Source: Pragia fontium DSM 5563 = ATCC 49100
Lineage (GTDB): Bacteria; Pseudomonadota; Gammaproteobacteria; Enterobacterales; Enterobacteriaceae
Assembly (NCBI RefSeq): GCF_900112475.1
Contig: NZ_FOLW01000008.1
Location: 82,535-146,534, forward strand
Reading direction: 5' to 3'
DNA length: 64,000 nt
The notes under the pieces: model-generated
The model's input: the letters and a program-made list of their open reading frames with translations, nothing else
Databases searched by the model: none
What the model was told of the DNA's origin: nothing
Shown: positions 62,464-64,000 of the stretch, piece by piece
How the letters are laid out: the number at the start of each line of letters is the position of its first letter
Numbering within the stretch: position 1 is the stretch's first letter
Position numbers and translations under genes: made by a program

Positions 62464-63156
62464 CTAATCTGTTGTACAAGGCACTGCAGTCTTTTCTGCA
62501 TGCTGCTTATTAACCTGATTATCCTTCAGATAATCCATTACGCTACTGGATGTCAGCTTAAAGGTAGGTGAAATATCCATTCCGGCGCTTTTCAATCCTT
62601 TAGCCGTCCATTTATTACAGGTGTTCAAAATATAATAACGACCGACGGCCGCATAGAATTGACTATTGCCATAAATTCCACGTTTTAAGGGAATAATTTT
62701 TTCCTGTTCATCCTTCTCAAAACTGTTAGCAATAAACCTCATCAAACTATTCAATTGATTATCTGTCAGCTGAATGCCAAACACATCGCTTTCACGAAAA
62801 AACTGTTGTGGATTTGTTGGTACCGAAACAACGTGCATCACAGCTCCCGAGGACCAAAACATAGCCTGTAAAGTGAGTCCTGAAGTTACTTCCTGTGCCT
62901 GATAAAATCCCTTATCTCCCCAACCAAACTCATACCAGTTTCCATCACTGAAGCGATCGGATAACGAGGGAACATAAACATTCATTTTTTTAGCGGGAAC
63001 AATGATACCAGTATGCCAGCCGTGACTAACAATATATGCCTGATGAGAAACTGTATTTTCTGATTCTGGCAAAGACGTGACAACAGAAGGTAGGGAGGAA
63101 CAGCCGGTCAGAAAAAAAACGGTAGCAACAAACAGTAAATGAAAGGCTTTAAGCAC
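62464..63156 (-). CDS. DUF2459 family lipoprotein (unknown function)
   Basis: Resembles the conserved DUF2459 (TIGR02117) family, which has no established function. The protein is 230 aa. The N-terminal signal with lipobox FLTGC places the lipidated Cys at residue 19, so it is a likely membrane-anchored lipoprotein. Conserved-looking segments are IVSHGWHTGIIVPA, WYEFGWGDKGFYQ and ILNTCNKWTAKGLKSAGM (a Cys and Trp within a TCNxW motif). The conserved His and Cys could suggest a papain-like (NlpC/P60-like) fold, but this is only a guess. It lies between serC and ansB without clear operon partners. Confidence 0.75.
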   Translation of the reverse strand: MLKAFHLLFVATVFFLTGCSSLPSVVTSLPESENTVSHQAYIVSHGWHTGIIVPAKKMNVYVPSLSDRFSDGNWYEFGWGDKGFYQAQEVTSGLTLQAMFWSSGAVMHVVSVPTNPQQFFRESDVFGIQLTDNQLNSLMRFIANSFEKDEQEKIIPLKRGIYGNSQFYAAVGRYYILNTCNKWTAKGLKSAGMDISPTFKLTSSSVMDYLKDNQVNKQHAEKTAVPCTTD

Positions 63157-63203
63157 CTGAAATATCCTTCTAAATGAACTTATCCCTAATCAGGACCGTT
63201 TAA

Positions 63204-63240
63204 AATAAAACAACGGGCACCGTGTTTGAGTATGCCCGTT
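63204..63240 (-). terminator. Terminator of ansB
   Basis: On the minus strand AACGGGCA / TGCCCGTT with a 13-nt loop is followed by GTTTTATTTT, about 27 nt after the ansB stop. Confidence 0.75.
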
Positions 63241-63266
63241 ATCTAAATCACTCACCATATAGCCAA

Positions 63267-64000
63267 TCAGTATTGATTAAATATTTTCTGAATTTCAGCC
63301 CGATCGTTAGTTTTGGTTAATGCCAATTGCAGCAGTACCCGTGCTTTCTGAGGATTCAGGGTGCCTGATGCCACAAAACCATATTTGACATCATCCACCT
63401 CGGCATCTTGAGTTGTTGCCCCCAGAGGTACTCGAGAAGAACGTACCACGGCAACCCCTTGTTTTCTCGCCTCAACTAAAGCCTCAAAAATTGAATTATA
63501 CAGGTTACCGTTACCCACACCGGCACTCACAATGCCTTTAGCCCCTTCGCTAATCAAGGCTTTTACCGGTGCCGCAGACGCATTGGCATAACTATAAACA
63601 ATATCGACTTTGGGCAATGACGTCACTTTACTGATATCAAAAACATTGTTCGGGGCATGTAAACGGGTTGGCATACGCTGATAATCAACTTTACCGTTAT
63701 GGATATAACCTAAAGCACCGTAGTTAACGTTCTGGAAGGTTTGTACCCCCGTAGTGCTGGTTTTGACTACATCGCGAGCTTCCAACACCGCATCATTCAT
63801 GGCGACCAACACACCACGACCAACCGAGTTTTTATCCGCAGCCACCACCACCGCATTATAAAGATTAAACGGCCCATCGGCGCTCATTGCTGTTGCCGGA
63901 CGCATTGAGCCCACCATGACAACGGGCTTATTGCAGGTTACCGTTAAATTAAGAAAGTATGCGGTCTCCTCCATCGTATCGGTACCATGAGTCACCACAA
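63267..64000 (-). CDS. ansB: L-asparaginase II, periplasmic (C-terminal part, cut by window edge)
   Basis: High-affinity asparaginase, exported to the periplasm in E. coli and induced by anaerobiosis (Fnr) and CRP. About 244 codons are visible; the N-terminus and signal peptide lie outside the window. VTHGTDTMEETAYFL carries the second catalytic Thr and adjacent Asp. RDVVKTSTTG holds the catalytic Lys, and the C-terminus GFVASGTLNPQKARVLLQLAL...IFNQY is nearly identical to E. coli AnsB. It differs clearly from cytoplasmic AnsA at 11841. Confidence 0.93.
   Translation of the reverse strand, partial: VVTHGTDTMEETAYFLNLTVTCNKPVVMVGSMRPATAMSADGPFNLYNAVVVAADKNSVGRGVLVAMNDAVLEARDVVKTSTTGVQTFQNVNYGALGYIHNGKVDYQRMPTRLHAPNNVFDISKVTSLPKVDIVYSYANASAAPVKALISEGAKGIVSAGVGNGNLYNSIFEALVEARKQGVAVVRSSRVPLGATTQDAEVDDVKYGFVASGTLNPQKARVLLQLALTKTNDRAEIQKIFNQY

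Overview
This window is a stretch of chromosome from a gamma-proteobacterium of the order Enterobacterales. Nearly every protein can be matched by eye, end to end, to an Escherichia coli protein, and the gene order follows long E. coli blocks. Gene losses and block junctions place it outside the E. coli/Salmonella core. A Budviciaceae-type genome (Budvicia, Pragia, Limnobaculum) is a plausible guess but is not proven by the sequence. There is no phage, plasmid, IS element or CRISPR array; the region is almost entirely housekeeping.

Layout. Block 1 (1-2830): rssB (partial), ychJ, purU and a tRNA-Tyr gene with a stringent-type promoter, followed by tandem repeats that re-use the tRNA 3' end, as in the E. 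coli tyrT operon. A LOG-family nucleosidase gene follows. Block 2 (3636-17453): xthA, nudG, the selD-selU-topB operon, ydjA, sppA, ansA-pncA, msrB, gapA, yeaD and mipA. Block 3 (17526-62198, mostly minus strand): pqiABC, rlmL-uup, ycbX, zapC, pyrD, pepN, pncB, asnS, ompF, aspC, gloC, mepK, ldtD, cmoM-mukFEB, a frameshifted elyC, msbA-lpxK, ycaR-kdsB, comEC, ihfB, cmk-rpsA, aroA, ygeA and serC. The window ends with a DUF2459 lipoprotein and the C-terminal part of ansB.

How the genes work together. SelD makes selenophosphate, which SelU uses to modify tRNA; their genes are translationally coupled to topB. AnsA/PncA and PncB join asparagine degradation with NAD salvage. PqiABC, MipA, OmpF, MsbA/LpxK/KdsB, LdtD and MepK form an envelope theme (lipid transport, LPS, peptidoglycan). 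MukBEF, ZapC, TopB, IHF and XthA act on chromosome and division. RpsA, AsnS, RlmKL, Uup, CmoM and tRNA-Tyr serve translation.

I did not find a convincing undescribed protein system. The most interesting signals are non-coding: (a) a dispersed intergenic repeat present twice (16351-16651 and 28542-28693), whose core hairpin shows two compensated base-pair changes and whose longer copy carries 151 extra bp between short direct repeats; and (b) the structured tandem repeats behind tRNA-Tyr, in which 105 bp are almost identical while the flanks have diverged. Also notable are the elyC frameshift, the missing rssA, ygeA lying between serC and aroA, and candidate leader control of pyrD and rpsA.
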